Positions 46,401-57,255 of a DNA stretch of 64,000 nucleotides are shown here, in pieces. Source of the DNA: Elephas maximus indicus. Taxonomy: Eukaryota > Chordata > Mammalia > Proboscidea > Elephantidae. The notes beneath the pieces are model-generated. The model made no database searches. It saw only the letters and a program-made list of their open reading frames with translations, and was not told the origin of the DNA. The translations under genes were made by a program, and so were the position numbers. How positions within the stretch are numbered: position 1 is the stretch's first letter; every line of letters begins with the position of its first letter. The stretch is from NCBI RefSeq assembly GCF_024166365.1, contig NC_064822.1, positions 103,102,823 to 103,166,822 on the forward strand. The letters run 5' to 3'.

Positions 46401-47299
46401 TTGCTCATGGATAGGAAGACTCAACATTGTAAAAATGTCTATTCTACCCAAAGCAATCTACAGATACAATGCACTCCTGATCCAAATTCCAATGGCATTT
46501 TTTGATGAGATGGAGAAACAAATCACCAACTTCATATGGAAAGGGAAGATGCCCCAGAGAGGTAAAGCATTACAGAAAAAGAAGAACAAAGTGGGAGGCC
46601 TCACGCTACCTTATTTTAGAACCTATTATACTGCCACGGGAGTCAAAACAGCCTGGTACTGGTACAACAACAGATACATAGACCAATGGAACAGAAGTGA
46701 GAATCCAGGCATAAATTCACCCACCTATGAGCAGCTGATATTTGACAAAGCCACAAAATCTGTGAAACGGGGGAAAAGATAGTCTCTTTAACAAATGGTG
46801 CTGACATAACTGGATATACATCTGCAAAAAAAAAAAAAAAAAAAATGAAACAGGACCCATACCTCACACTATGCACAAAAACTAACTCAAAAAGGATAAA
46901 AGACCTAAATATAAAATCTAAAAGGATAAAGATTGTGGAAGAAAAAATAGGGACAGCTCTGGGAGACCTAATACATTGCATAAACAGTATACAAAACATT
47001 ACTGACAATGCACAAACACCAGAAGAGAAAGTAGATAACTGGGAACTAAAAATCAAACATTTATGCTCATCAAAAGAATTCACCAAAAGAGTAAAAAGAT
47101 TACCTACGGACTGGGAAAAAATTTTTGGCTATGACAAATCTGGTTATCTAAAATCTACAAGATACTGCAAACCCCCAACAACAAAAAGACAAACAACCCA
47201 ATTAAAAACTGGGCAAAATATATGAACAGGCACTTCACCAAAGACAACATTCAGGTACTAACAGATACATGAGGAAATGTTCATGATCATTAGCCATTA

Positions 47300-47455
47300 A
47301 CCCACTGCCGTAGAGTCGATTCCAACTCATAGTGACCCCATAAGACAGAGTAGAACTGCCCCATAGAGTTTCCAAGGAGCGCCTGGTGGATGTGAACTGC
47401 CAACCTCTTGGTTAACAGCTGTAGCACTTAACCACTACACCACCAGGGTTTCCAG
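47300..47455 (-). mobile_element. AfroSINE in L1 ORF2
   Basis: An inverted AfroSINE ('tagagtcgattccaactcat', 'agaactgccccatagagttt', 'cttaaccactacaccacca'). It lies between tagccatta at 47291-47299 and at 47456-47464, an exact 9-bp duplication. Confidence 0.93.
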
Positions 47456-47464
47456 TAGCCATTA

Positions 47465-47506
47465 CCCCAGAACCCAGTGCCGTCAAGTCGATTCCGACTC
47501 ACGCCC
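47465..47506 (-). mobile_element. Second AfroSINE tail fragment at the same site
   Basis: About 40 bases, containing cagtgccgtcaagtcgattc, which are only the SINE 3' end in reverse orientation. It is followed by tagccgtta at 47510-47518, a third, one-mismatch copy of the target used by the neighbouring SINE. Confidence 0.8.
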
Positions 47507-48040
47507 CATTAGCCGTTAGAGAAGTACAAATCAAAACTACAATGAGACACCATCTCACCCCAACAAGGCTGGCATTAATCCAAAAAACACAAAATAATAA
47601 ATGTTGGGGAGGTTGTGGAGAGACTGGAACACTTATACACTGCTGGTGGGAATGTAAAATGGTACAGCCATTTTGGAAATCAATTTAGTGTTTCCTTAAA
47701 AAGCTAGAAATAGAAGTACCATAAGATTCAGTAACCCTACTCCTTGGAATACACCCTAGAGAAATAAGAGCCCTCACACGAATAGATACATGCACACCCA
47801 TGTTCAATGCAGCACTGTTTATAATAGAAAAAGTTGGAAAAAACCAAGGTGCCCATCAATGGATGAATGGATAAGCAAATTATGGTATATTCACACAATG
47901 GAATACTATGCAACATAAAGAACAATGATGAAGCTGTGAAACATCTCATAACACAGAGGAATCTGGAAGGCATTATGCTGAGTGAAATTAGTTGCAAAAG
48001 GACAAGTATTGTATAAGACCACTATTATAAGAACTCAATA

Positions 48041-49010
48041 AAAGGTTTAACCACAGAAGAAAACATTCTTTGATGGTTACGAGGGTGGGGACAGTGGGAG
48101 AGGGGTAGTCACTAATTAGATAGCAGACAAGAATTATTTTAGGTGAAGGGAAAGACAACACACAATACAGGGGAAGTCAGCACAACTGGACTAATCCAAA
48201 AGCTAAGAAGTTTCCTGAATACAACTAAACACTTCAAGGGACAGAGTAGCAGGGGCAGGGGTTTGGGGACCATGGTTTCAGGCGACATCTAGGTCAATTG
48301 GCGTAACAAAGCTTATTAAGAAAATGTTCTGCATCCTACTTTGGTGAGAGGCATCTGGAGTTTTAAAAGCTAGCAAGCAGCCATCTCAGATACATCAACT
48401 GGTCTCAATCCACCTGGAGCAAAGAAGAATGAAGAACACCAAAGACGAGGAAAATATGAGCCCAAGAGAAAGCAAGGACCACATAAACCAGAGACTCCAC
48501 CAGCCTGAGGCTGGAAGAACTATCACCAACGACTGCCCTGACAGGGAACACAATAATCCCTGATGGAGCAGGAGAAAAGTGGGATGCAGACCTCAAATTC
48601 TATAAAAAAGACCAGGCTTAATGGTCTGAATGAGACTGGAAGGACCCCAGAAGTTATGGCCCCCGGACTCTCTGTTAGCCCAGAACTAAAACCATTCCCA
48701 AAGCCAACTCTCCAGACAAAAATTAGGCTGGACTATGAGATGCAAAATGATACTGGTGAGGAGTGTGCTTCTTAGCTCAAGTAGACACATGAGAGTATGT
48801 GGGCACTACTGTTTGGAGGTGGGATGAGAAGGCACAGGGGGACAGGAACTGGTTGAATGGACACAGGAAATACAGCATCCAGATAAGGAATGTGCTGTCA
48901 CATTGTATGGAGAGCAACAAGCATCATATAACAATGTGTGTATAAGTTTTTGTATGAGAAACTCACTTGAATTGTAAACTTTAACTTAGAGCACAATTAA
49001 AAAAAAAAAG
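48041..49010 (+). other. L1 copy 2 3' UTR
   Basis: It runs from the end of ORF2 through 'ggggaccatggtttcaggcg' and 'taatggtctgaatgagactg' to the A-run at 48999-49009. It aligns in order with 20620-21611. Frames inside are accidental. Confidence 0.85.
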
Positions 49011-49704
49011 GAAACCCAACATTCAGGGCTGGAGATTTTTACAAGGCTTATGTATTATTAATCACATAGTAATTGCAAGATTCTCCATAGGTCCTAACCC
49101 TCACCTGCTCCTCTCTAATGTACTCTCTGAAGTGACTCACTTTGCAATGCCTTTTTTTTTTTTTTTTCCTTTAGCACTCCAGTCCATCTGGACAGTCACT
49201 TGGGGGAACCAAGAATTCACCTTGACTGTCATGCCCTAAGATTTTACCGAGTCCTCACCTATTTTTCTCATATATTACATGCTGATTTACAGAATTTACA
49301 GTTCACTCAGGGGTCTACATTATTACAATATATAGAGGATTTAGTGGTGTGTTCTAACTTTGCACAGGCATGCAGTACTGATAGTATCCTGTTGTTATAA
49401 TATTTGGCCAGAGGAGGTCACAAAGCCTCCAGAGAAAAATTACAGTTAGAGCAACATTTTGTTAAATACTTGGGACATTATTTCAGGAAAAGGGTTCAGT
49501 ATAGACCCCAAAAGACAAAAGACTATCTTAGCTTATCCTGTTCCTACTACCAAACAAGAGTTAAGAACATTTCTAGGACCCTGTGGCTATTGCAGAACTT
49601 GGATATCTAATTTTTCTTCGCTGACTCAACCCCTTTACCATTATCTAAAGAGTTCAGAGCCTGAACCTTTCCAGCTTTCCAAGGATGGCCAAAAGACCAT
49701 CACT

Positions 49705-49760
49705 CAACTAAACCAAAAACCAAAAAACTTGTTGCAGTAGAGTTGATTCTGACTCATAAA
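49705..49760 (-). mobile_element. AfroSINE tail fragment in pol
   Basis: About 50 bases, with acttgttgcagtagagttga and ttctgactcata, present only the SINE 3' end in reverse orientation. Confidence 0.7.
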
Positions 49761-50176
49761 AAAAAAGAGAGACCCTAAAAGAAGCATTAATTAACACTCC
49801 TGCTCTATGGTTTCCAAATTATAATTTAGACTTTTCACTTTTTCTGGGAATGCTAACCTGTTGGTTATTGCAAGATCCAGCTACACCCTGTTACGAGGGG
49901 CTATCCTCCTTGCCTTAGAGCAGTTGCTGCAACCACTAAACTAGTCAAGACCACAGTAGATACAGTTTTAGGAAATTTTCTAAATGTTCATTTCCCTCGT
50001 GTGGTACCAACCATTTTAAATTGAACATTAACTCATCATCTGTTGGCCAGCAGGCTGAATTCTTATGAAGTTCTCCTTTTTGCTGCTTCTAATATTTGGT
50101 TACATATGCAGCCTTTCTGAATCCAGCTACATTGTTCCTTTTACCTACTCCATGACTGCTTAAATCTTACTCCCCC

Positions 50177-50232
50177 CCAAAACCAAACCCATTGTCATAG
50201 AGTCGATTTTGACTCATAGCAACCCTAAAGAA
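50177..50232 (-). mobile_element. AfroSINE tail fragment in pol
   Basis: 'caaacccattgtcatagagt', 'cgattttgactcatagcaac' and then pol text again. This is a severely truncated inverted copy. Confidence 0.75.
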
Positions 50233-50435
50233 CAGCTTTATTCTCCCATACAAGATTTACAAGAAACCCAATTATTGAAAGCTGATTTAGTTCTATTAAA
50301 GCCTGAATCTACCAGCCCTCGTTATCAGGGAGGATATGCCATGACTACCTCAACAGAGGTCCTTGAAAGTGGCGCCCTTCTTGAAGTCACTTCAGTTTAG
50401 CAAACTGAACTAATAGCACTCCACTGGCAAATGGG

Positions 50436-50594
50436 TGGAAACCCTGGTGGCATAGTGGTTAAGTGCTACAGCTGCCATTCAAAGGGTTGGCAGTTCAAAT
50501 CCACCAGGTGCTCCTTGGAAACTCTATTGGGCAGTTCTACTCTGGCCTTTAGGGTCGCTATGAGTCGAAATCGACTCAACGGCTTTGGGTTTGG
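50436..50594 (+). mobile_element. AfroSINE in proviral RNase H
   Basis: Head 'gaaaccctggtggcatagtg', B-box-like 'ggcagttcaaatccaccagg', tail 'tcgaaatcgactcaacggct'. An exact 10-bp duplication, ggcaaatggg, lies at 50426-50435 and 50595-50604. Confidence 0.95.
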
Positions 50595-50695
50595 GGCAAA
50601 TGGGCGGCTGGATGATTAGTAACTATTTTCACAGACTCTAAATATATTTTTGGAGTGACTCCTGATTTTGGAGTGTTATAGAAACTAAGGGGTTC

Positions 50696-52235
50696 CTAAC
50701 TTAAAATGACCCCTTAGTAGAGATCTCTTAGAAGCCCTTTTGCACCCCTCTGACATTGCTGTAATTAAAATCCAGGCCCATCAACCCAAAAGAGTTCCAT
50801 GAACAAAGGAGATTAAAGGAAACCCCTTAAGCTGATAGAGCAGCTAAAGGAGCCGCTTCTTTAAAAGCACCACCGTAATTCAAGACCACGATAATTCCAC
50901 TTATGACCAAGATTAAAAGGAGAGAATAGATAATAAGAACAGTTAGGACACCTGTAAATATGGCACCTGTAAAACGTCCACCAAAATTTGACCCAAAGGA
51001 AATTTCAGAATTACTTTTTAAACATCAACAATTAACCCCCCCAGAAGAAATTAGAGAGTGGGAACAGGCCAGCTGTCATCAGGATCCAACTACTGGATTG
51101 TGGATCGAGCCTAATAAGAAACTTGTTTTGCCAGAACACTTATTTGTTCTTATGGTTCAAAATTGCTGGCATGATAATATAGAATAATGGAAGATGAAAT
51201 AATCTGGGCTTTAGAAGCCCATTGGTGGGGAAATTTTTCTGCCTTTGCAGACCATGTTTTTTCTTATAATTTTAAAGGTCACATTCCCTCTTGTTTCCAT
51301 CCTGTCAATGCTCCTCACAAGTTTTAACAGTTATCTATGATCCCTCACATTGGGGAACAGTTTCAGATGATGAACAACATTTTAATATGCTTATAGAAAA
51401 TCCCTCTAGGCCTGGAGTAATTGCCTTCAAGGATTTATTTGCACTCCAAAGATCAGTCCCACATGATGAAGTTGGGGAATTGGATAAACATGGTTGCTCT
51501 ACATGCCCCACCTCTGGGACATATGGTTATGGTTGTTATCCAGTGAGAACTTAGTTCCTCCAAATCCTTGCAAACCCCTCTACTAGAGACATTGAATATG
51601 AATAGCCATTTGGGATGAGATAAGATGATAGAAATTTTAAAGAAATACTGGTGATGGCATTTTTATGAAACTGCTGAACAAGTGGCTTCCCAATGTTTGA
51701 TTTACTCTCAGTTTAATCCAGGTAAACCTTACAAAGCTCCACCTGGGAGATCTCCCCTGCCTTCAGGACCAATTCTTGAATGGCAGATTGATTTTACCCA
51801 ACCCTCCCCCTGACCCACTTGAGCTGTTACAAATTTGTATTAGTAATGATTTGTAGATTTTCTCACTGGGTAGAAGCTTTCCCCTGTCTTCAAGCTACTG
51901 CTGCTTTTGTGGCTAAGAAATTTCTTGACAACATTACCTCCACTTGGGGAGCTCCCAGGGCCCTTTGTAGTGACCAAGGCACTATTTTGCTGGCAAATAA
52001 TTAAGGAAATATGTAAAATCTTCCCTATTTTTCAAAGGCTTCATTGTCCTTATCATCCTCAATCCTCTGGTCTAGTTGAAAGAACTAATGGTATAATAAA
52101 AGCTCAACTAGCCAAACTTTCCAAATCTTTACAATTGACTTGGACTAAGGTGCAGCTTCTGGTCCTTTTAAATTTAAGCACTACTCCATTTGGACCTCAA
52201 AAATCGACTTCTCATGAAATTATAATTGGATAGCC
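50696..52235 (+). pseudogene. Proviral pol: RNase H end and integrase
   Basis: After the RNase H end, the frame 50960-51187 carries RPPKFDPKEISELLFKHQQL and KKLVLPEHLFVLMVQNC, the RT-integrase linker. Text from 51590 gives a decayed HHCC finger: SHLG, a YW block and CLIY (second Cys lost). The core keeps all three acidic residues in context: WQIDFT (about 51780), CSDQGT (about 51972) and VERTNG (52074-52091), though in different frames. The stretch 51190-51585 does not read as integrase and looks like an insert. It would integrate viral DNA if intact. Confidence 0.82.
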
Positions 52236-52990
52236 AATGGCCCTCTCCTATTGGGTGACATCCCTGATTAAAATTTAGTTCAATCTGATTTGTTTCCATA
52301 TTATAACTCTTTGATCCAATATTCTAAAGAATACACAAGTTAAAGAAGCTTTTGATAACCAAAAGAAGAAATATCTAAATTACCTAATGTTCAAACTGGT
52401 AGTTATATTTAGTGGAGAAGACACAAATTAAAAGATTCTCTTGAACCTCCATGGAAGTGGCCTTATTGGTCCTTCTCACTAATTCTTGTGCCACAAAATT
52501 GAAGGGAGTTTAGGCTTTGATTCATTTATACCAACTGAAGAAAACCCTGACTCCCAAATGGAGTCCTCATGAAGGACTGAATTTGAAATTAAAATTTGTG
52601 TCACTAAGAAAAGAAGTGAATGACAGCTGGGTAGACTGTTTTCCAAGATCTGTGAACCTGACCTGAAACTTCCTATTCAAGCCTGCAGTAAAATTTGGAT
52701 TGTTTGCCTCTTAAAAATCATTTTGGTATCTTTGTATTATTAACTGTTATGCATAATTTGCTTTTCCAGGAAATTTAACAGCATGTCTTCAGGGAAAAAG
52801 TCTTTTTGTGTCCAAATGTGGAATTGGTTAAGGCTAGGACAACTGTCTATTTGCAATGATTCCTTGAGGGATACTTGCCTTGAATAAATGAATAAAACTC
52901 TCTCTCTCCCAGGTAAAGACCCCAGGACCAGCATAATATATACCCTATATGGATATGTATTTTTATGTGGAAGATCAAGATACCCCACCT
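52236..52990 (+). pseudogene. Proviral pol end and surface-envelope remnant
   Basis: Between integrase and the readable envelope part only scattered text remains. A block near 52400-52600 fits the integrase C-terminus ('gtagttatatttagtggaga', 'ccatggaagtggccttattg'). Surface-subunit text is not recognisable. I base the call on its position. Confidence 0.4.
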
Positions 52991-53123
52991 TTGCCAATAT
53001 GAATCCAATAATGAATCATATAACTGAGCATTATCCTGTTCAGATGCTTGGATTATGACAGACCATATGGGAATTTCTTTAGATATCCATTTTTACAATG
53101 AGGGTTTGCATTGAACTGACCAC

Positions 53124-53910
53124 TTGAAACTATTAGAAAAGAGGAGAAACAAATGGTCAAGAGATGAGCAAGGGAGAGATGGAGGGAATCTCTTAAAGGA
53201 GTTCCCCAATTTAGGTTATAGTTTTGTGAGGATATTCTTCCCTGGGTACAGATTTAAACACGCTGTCTGTAACGTCAACAGAACCATGGAAGGAATAGTA
53301 GATGATGTTGCCAGTGCTATGACTGCTCAAGAGAAATCACTGAACTCATTTGTCAAAGTAGTTTTGAGTAATCAAATTGTCCTAGAGTTCCTGTTAGCCC
53401 ACCGAGGAGGGGTATGTGGTATAGCTAACACCTCTTGCTGCACATGGATTAACACAACAGGAGATTTAAAACAAATATTAAACTAATTCACCAGAAGGCT
53501 ACCTGGCTCCATATACCTCCACGTTCAAAAAACCCCAAAACTTGTTGCTGTTGAGTTGATTCCAACTCATAACGACCCTATAGGACAGAGTAAAACTGCC
53601 CCATAGAGTTTCCAAGGAGTGCCTGGAAGATCTGAACTGCCAACCCTTTGGTTAGCAGCTGTAGCACTTAACCACTATGCCACAAGGGTTTCCCCTCCAC
53701 CCTCAGGCTACCTTTCTCTAGATATTTTCAGCTGGCTACCCTCAGGCATTGGGTCATGGATTGGGTCTGTATAGTTAACTGGATTAATAATACTGTCATT
53801 GTAAAAACTGTAGGAACTATTACATGTTGTATGAAACTTTGGACAAATGCCGTTACCAAAAAACAAACAAACAATTTAATGCCTCTGAGAAAAAATAATG
53901 TACATTGGCA
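53124..53910 (+). pseudogene. Proviral env, transmembrane subunit remnant
   Basis: The transmembrane subunit of the envelope protein anchors the spike and drives fusion in live viruses. A frame open from 53124 to 53486 (120 codons) keeps the heptad-rich helix and the CX6CC motif (53415-53441, CGIANTSCC), diagnostic of gammaretrovirus-type envelopes with a covalent SU-TM link. An N-glycosylation-like NTT follows. A SINE at 53525-53693 interrupts it. Beyond it SWLPSGIGSWIG text marks the membrane-proximal part, with stops following. No surface subunit and no signal peptide remain, so it is not a functional envelope. Confidence 0.85.
53525..53693 (-). mobile_element. AfroSINE in env
   Basis: Inverted: 'gttgctgttgagttgattcc', 'aaaactgccccatagagttt', 'cttaaccactatgccaca'. 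A short cctccac is repeated at 53516-53522 and 53694-53700. Confidence 0.88.
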
Positions 53911-54139
53911 GTACTTACATTTCAGACAGACTTGAGCCCATTCCTTGAGAAAGCCATCAGACATCAGGTTATTCCTCTCATGTGGCCTTCCCTACATTAA
54001 CCCTCAAGTAATAAAGCCACAGAAGCAAGTGGCTAAAGCTACAGCATGATGAAGATGTCACAAAGTCCCAGCTATCTTTTCACATTGTCTTGCTACTATT
54101 CATAGTTGGTATTCATAGTTTGATTTCATTTTTTCTTGA

Positions 54140-54536
54140 ATCTATAGTCAATGCCACAGAAGCAGCACTTAAGAAATCAATGTATTACATTTGGAAAAAT
54201 CTACTACAAAAGACCTTTTAAAAATGTTTAAAGGGACCAAGGTGCACTTGATCCAAGCCACAGTATTTTCAACCATCTCATATGCATGCAAAGTTAGAAA
54301 AAGAATAAGGAAGACCAAAGAGGAATTGATGTCTTTGTATTAGGGTGTTGGTGAAGAATATTAAATATACCATAAACTGCCAAAAGAATGAACAAATCTG
54401 TCTTAGAATAAATACAGCCAGAATTCTCCTTAGAAGTGAAGATAGCACAGGACCAGGCAGTGTTTCTTTCTGTTTTACATGGGGTCGCTATGTGTTGGAG
54501 CTGACTCGACAGCACCTAACAACAATAACTACTTTT
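54140..54536 (+). mobile_element. RTE (BovB-like) 3' part between env and 3' LTR
   Basis: It aligns with 29640-30130 of the larger copy ('ccaaggtgcacttgatccaa', 'ggaagaccaaagaggaattg', 'ccagaattctccttagaagt'), with an internal deletion after the 'ttagaagtgaaga' run. The tail is 'cgacagcacctaacaacaat'. It inserted into the provirus. Confidence 0.88.
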
Positions 54537-54689
54537 TCACATGCATGGCATCTGAAGTCTTAAAAACTTATTAAATAAACAGCCATCCAGAATAAACATA
54601 TGCTCAAAGTCCATGCAGAAGAGAGCTTTTTTTTTTCCCAGAATATTTGTCAGTGAACTGAAAAAGAGTTTCTTTTGAAATCCTTGATC

Positions 54690-54701
54690 AAAAGAAGGGA
54701 A
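54690..54701 (+). promoter_or_regulatory. Polypurine tract
   Basis: AAAAGAAGGGAA lies immediately before the TGTGTAATGG start of the 3' LTR, where the plus-strand primer of a retrovirus belongs. Confidence 0.8.
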
Positions 54702-55451
54702 TGTGTAATGGAATTAAAAAAAATTGAAGTACCTGATAAAATCTGAAATGGCCAGATTGAGGTTTGGGTGTGATTCCTTTGTTGCTAGTTCCATTTTCAC
54801 CCTAGCAACAGCCATCTTCCATGCATATCTAATCATGAAACTAAGGAATATCTGGTAATGGTGACATAACTACACTGTGACCCCTCCGGTCACATACCCT
54901 TGTAATTACCACGCTGTAACCAATCTAAGAAAGACATATATATCCTTTTAAGCCAATCACCTTATGAGCTTCTGTTACAGGAAGTCTCTTCTTATAATAA
55001 CCTACTACCAATCAAGTAGGAAACCCTGGTGGCATTAGGTTAAGAGCTGCAGCTACTAACCAAAAGGTCAGCAGTTCGAATCCACCAGGTGCTCCTTGGA
55101 AGCCGTATGGGGCAGTTCTACTCTGTCTTATAGGGTCGCTATGAGTCGCAATCGACTTGACTGCAACAGGGTTTTTTTTTGTTTTTCTACCAATCAAGTA
55201 GCGTCTTTGGATGATCTAAGCCTTTAATTACCAACCAAATAATGTCTTTTGATGATCTAAGTTTGTAAATACCCATCAGGTAATGTACTCCACATTCTTT
55301 GTTTCCCTCTTATAAAATGTCACTGCATTGCAGCTATTTTGAACCGCTGGATTTCACCACATAGAATTCAGTCTCTTCTCGGCTTGAGCTATCTGTTTAC
55401 TTTCAATAAACATCTCATTTTAATCAGAGTATAGGTGGTTACTCTTAGGCA
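54702..55451 (+). repeat. 3' LTR of the provirus
   Basis: It starts TGTGTAATGG and ends near TTAGGCA. TATAAAA is at 55311-55317 and AATAAA at 55405-55410. It keeps the 41-base tandem units but only one 30-base unit. An AfroSINE splits it at 55020-55186. Confidence 0.88.
55020..55186 (+). mobile_element. AfroSINE in the 3' LTR
   Basis: A forward AfroSINE ('gaaaccctggtggcattagg', 'gcagttcgaatccaccaggt', 'cgcaatcgacttgactgcaa') with a T-rich tail. An exact 15-bp duplication, ctaccaatcaagtag, is at 55005-55019 and 55187-55201. It is absent from the 5' LTR, so it came after integration. Confidence 0.96.
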
Positions 55452-55459
55452 TTAACATT

Positions 55460-57250
55460 ATTATTAATAATCATATTACCTATTTCTGGAAGTTTATCTC
55501 TCTCCTCTTACAGTCTTATTCCCTACTCTGCCCCATTCACATGTGCCATCCAAATCATGAATATTTTGGGAGTTTTAATCCTTTCTGCCTTACTCATACT
55601 GCTCCCCCACCCAGATGTTTATATCATAATCATTGTACAGATTCCCACTTTATCCTACATCAGTCTGGTACTGGCCAACTTCAAGATTCAGCAGCTTTAG
55701 GGTCACCTCCATTATGGAGATTTTGATGACCATCTCCACCCCTCCTACCCCTATGACAACTGTATCACTTGACCATTCCCTTTTTTTTCCTTCGTGGTAC
55801 CTTCTATAGAGTTTCATCATGGTACTTACAATAATTTATTGCATTTTTTTTCTAGTTGAATCACCTCATTTATGTTTCCAAAATAACAATTCTCTTAATA
55901 TGTCTTTCCTAATGTAAGAACAATACCCATACATTACAGATAACTCCGAAAACAAAGATAAGTAAAAAATAAGAACCTCAAAACACTCCTAGTTCCACCC
56001 AGGCAGATTTACTCTGATGCTAATGAAGTTTTAAGCTTCAGGGCCTCTCATTATATGGAGTTCTTCTGAAGCTTTGGGAGGAGCCCTGCCAAGGTGTTAA
56101 CATGATCATATATTTTTGTAAAATGTGCAAGAGAAATTTATTTTAACACAATCAGTTATGATCTCTGTTTTTTCCCACCCCTTCCCCTTATGTCAGGAAG
56201 TGGTGTTGGAGTGACCATGAACATTTTGGGGGGCTCTGTTTAAGTAGAAATTAAAATGGGAATAAATTTAGTTGAGGGTTAGTGGGACATTTTTAGCTGG
56301 TTTGCAGTCATTTTGCATGTAGTTAATTTACTGGTTGCTGTCCTGGCATAGGAATGGCTTCAAGGGATATTCCTACATTCTTCTGTGCCATCTGATCCAG
56401 CATAAAGACATGAAGGTACAGAGCCAGAGACTGTTTCTTGAGTGTATCCTATGAGATTTGGCACCATAAGCCTGTGGAAAGTTATGGTCTACCCATTATA
56501 AAACTATTCAAGCCTTAAAACATAGGCTTAGTAATATTTAAAGACTCTAAAATATATTTTTTAAAGATTCAGAAGAGAAACATGAATACAAAGGAGTATA
56601 AAAAAAGTTTATTCAAAAAGTTAATCAAGTTTTAGTATGTTATTTTAACTGCACTTTGGAACTTTTCAATTAAAAAGTGAAATATTATGGACTCCTAATT
56701 GGGAAATATACAACAGTTTCTGCTATTATTTTGAAATTTATTTATTAAAGAATTAAGGAGAAATTCAGTTAAAAAGTAGTAGACTATGAAACAAAAGTGA
56801 TAAAGATGAATGACAAAATTATCATGATATTAAGAGTCTATTGGAACAAAAAATTCAGATTATAGAAGAGCACTAATTCATTAACAGAAAAGATAAATTT
56901 CAAATAGAAATAATGGATAGGTTTTTAGATTGATAATCCAGTAGTAAAAAGATGCAAATCCTATAAGCAAATTAGAAAATATTTAAATATCTTGCTGATT
57001 TGACAAGAATGTTATATCAATAATCTCAAACTCATTTACCACTACAATGAGGACATCAATGACAAACTGATAAATAAGTGTTGTCTGTTTACAGTGTTAG
57101 TCACTATGCAAGAAAACTTGAAAATCCCCGAAATTTTACAGCTTAACATATGAAAGTAACTTTACAGATTTTCTCAAAATTGATAATAAAAAAATAAATT
57201 TTGACTACACTAGAAAAAATTAAATCATCTGTTTTTTCTTTTTATAGAAA
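55460..57250. other. No gene seen; AT-rich DNA
   Basis: No family, repeat or splice structure recognised. The last third (56500-57240) is very AT-rich. Confidence 0.4.
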
Positions 57251-57255
57251 ATAAT

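Larger units (their letters stand above)
44027..48040 (+). pseudogene. L1 ORF2 pseudogene, copy 2
   Basis: The start ATG is 44027-44029. Endonuclease text runs to about 44720, with a lost frame near 44120 and 44520. The longest open part is 44775-45257 (TSYQSLWNTAKTVLGGQFIA and a KSWFAEKIDEIYKPLAKL run). The reverse transcriptase keeps FADD at 46083-46094. Then follow [18 protein letters not shown] (46435 on) and [10 protein letters not shown]. The Cys-rich end lies at 47550-48000, beyond the SINE at 47300-47455. A family start at 44027 with many stops makes it inactive. Confidence 0.92.
41202..49010 (+). mobile_element. Nearly full-length L1 LINE, copy 2, inside proviral pol
   Basis: It begins agaggtggggccaagatggc and ends in an A-run at 48999-49009. 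An exact 15-bp target duplication, gaaacccaacattca, lies at 41187-41201 and 49011-49025. The parts are 5' UTR to 42603, ORF1 42604-43450, ORF2 44027-48030 and a 3' UTR to 49010. Both ORFs are broken. The insertion postdates the provirus. A SINE and a SINE fragment lie near 47300-47506. Confidence 0.96.
49026..50695 (+). pseudogene. Proviral pol: reverse transcriptase and RNase H part
   Basis: It resumes directly after the L1 duplication. The RT palm is at 49200-49400, with the catalytic box read as YIED (49329-49340) where YVDD is usual. The connection region follows (GHKASREKLQLEQHFVKYLG, 49419-49478). RNase H landmarks are TELIAL near 50406 and FTDSKY at 50629-50646, with a LLEALLHPSDIAVIKIQAHQ-type block to 50790. 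A T-run at 49151-49168, two short SINE tails and a full AfroSINE interrupt it. Several stops show it is inactive. Confidence 0.85.
37294..55451 (+). mobile_element. Gammaretrovirus-like (class I) endogenous provirus, with many insertions
   Basis: Two related LTRs (37294-37932, 54702-55451) bracket decayed gag, pro, pol and env in that order. Removing the L1 (41202-49010), the older LTR, the RTE piece and the SINEs leaves about 9 kb, a normal provirus length. By eye the LTRs differ at roughly one base in eight, an old insertion. It landed in the AT-rich tail of a MIR; I could not settle a target duplication. All genes carry stops and frameshifts, so it is inactive. Confidence 0.93.

Noticed and set aside
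46643-47086. 147-codon minus-strand frame
   Set aside because: Antisense to L1 ORF2 and dependent on a poly(A) run read as poly-Phe.
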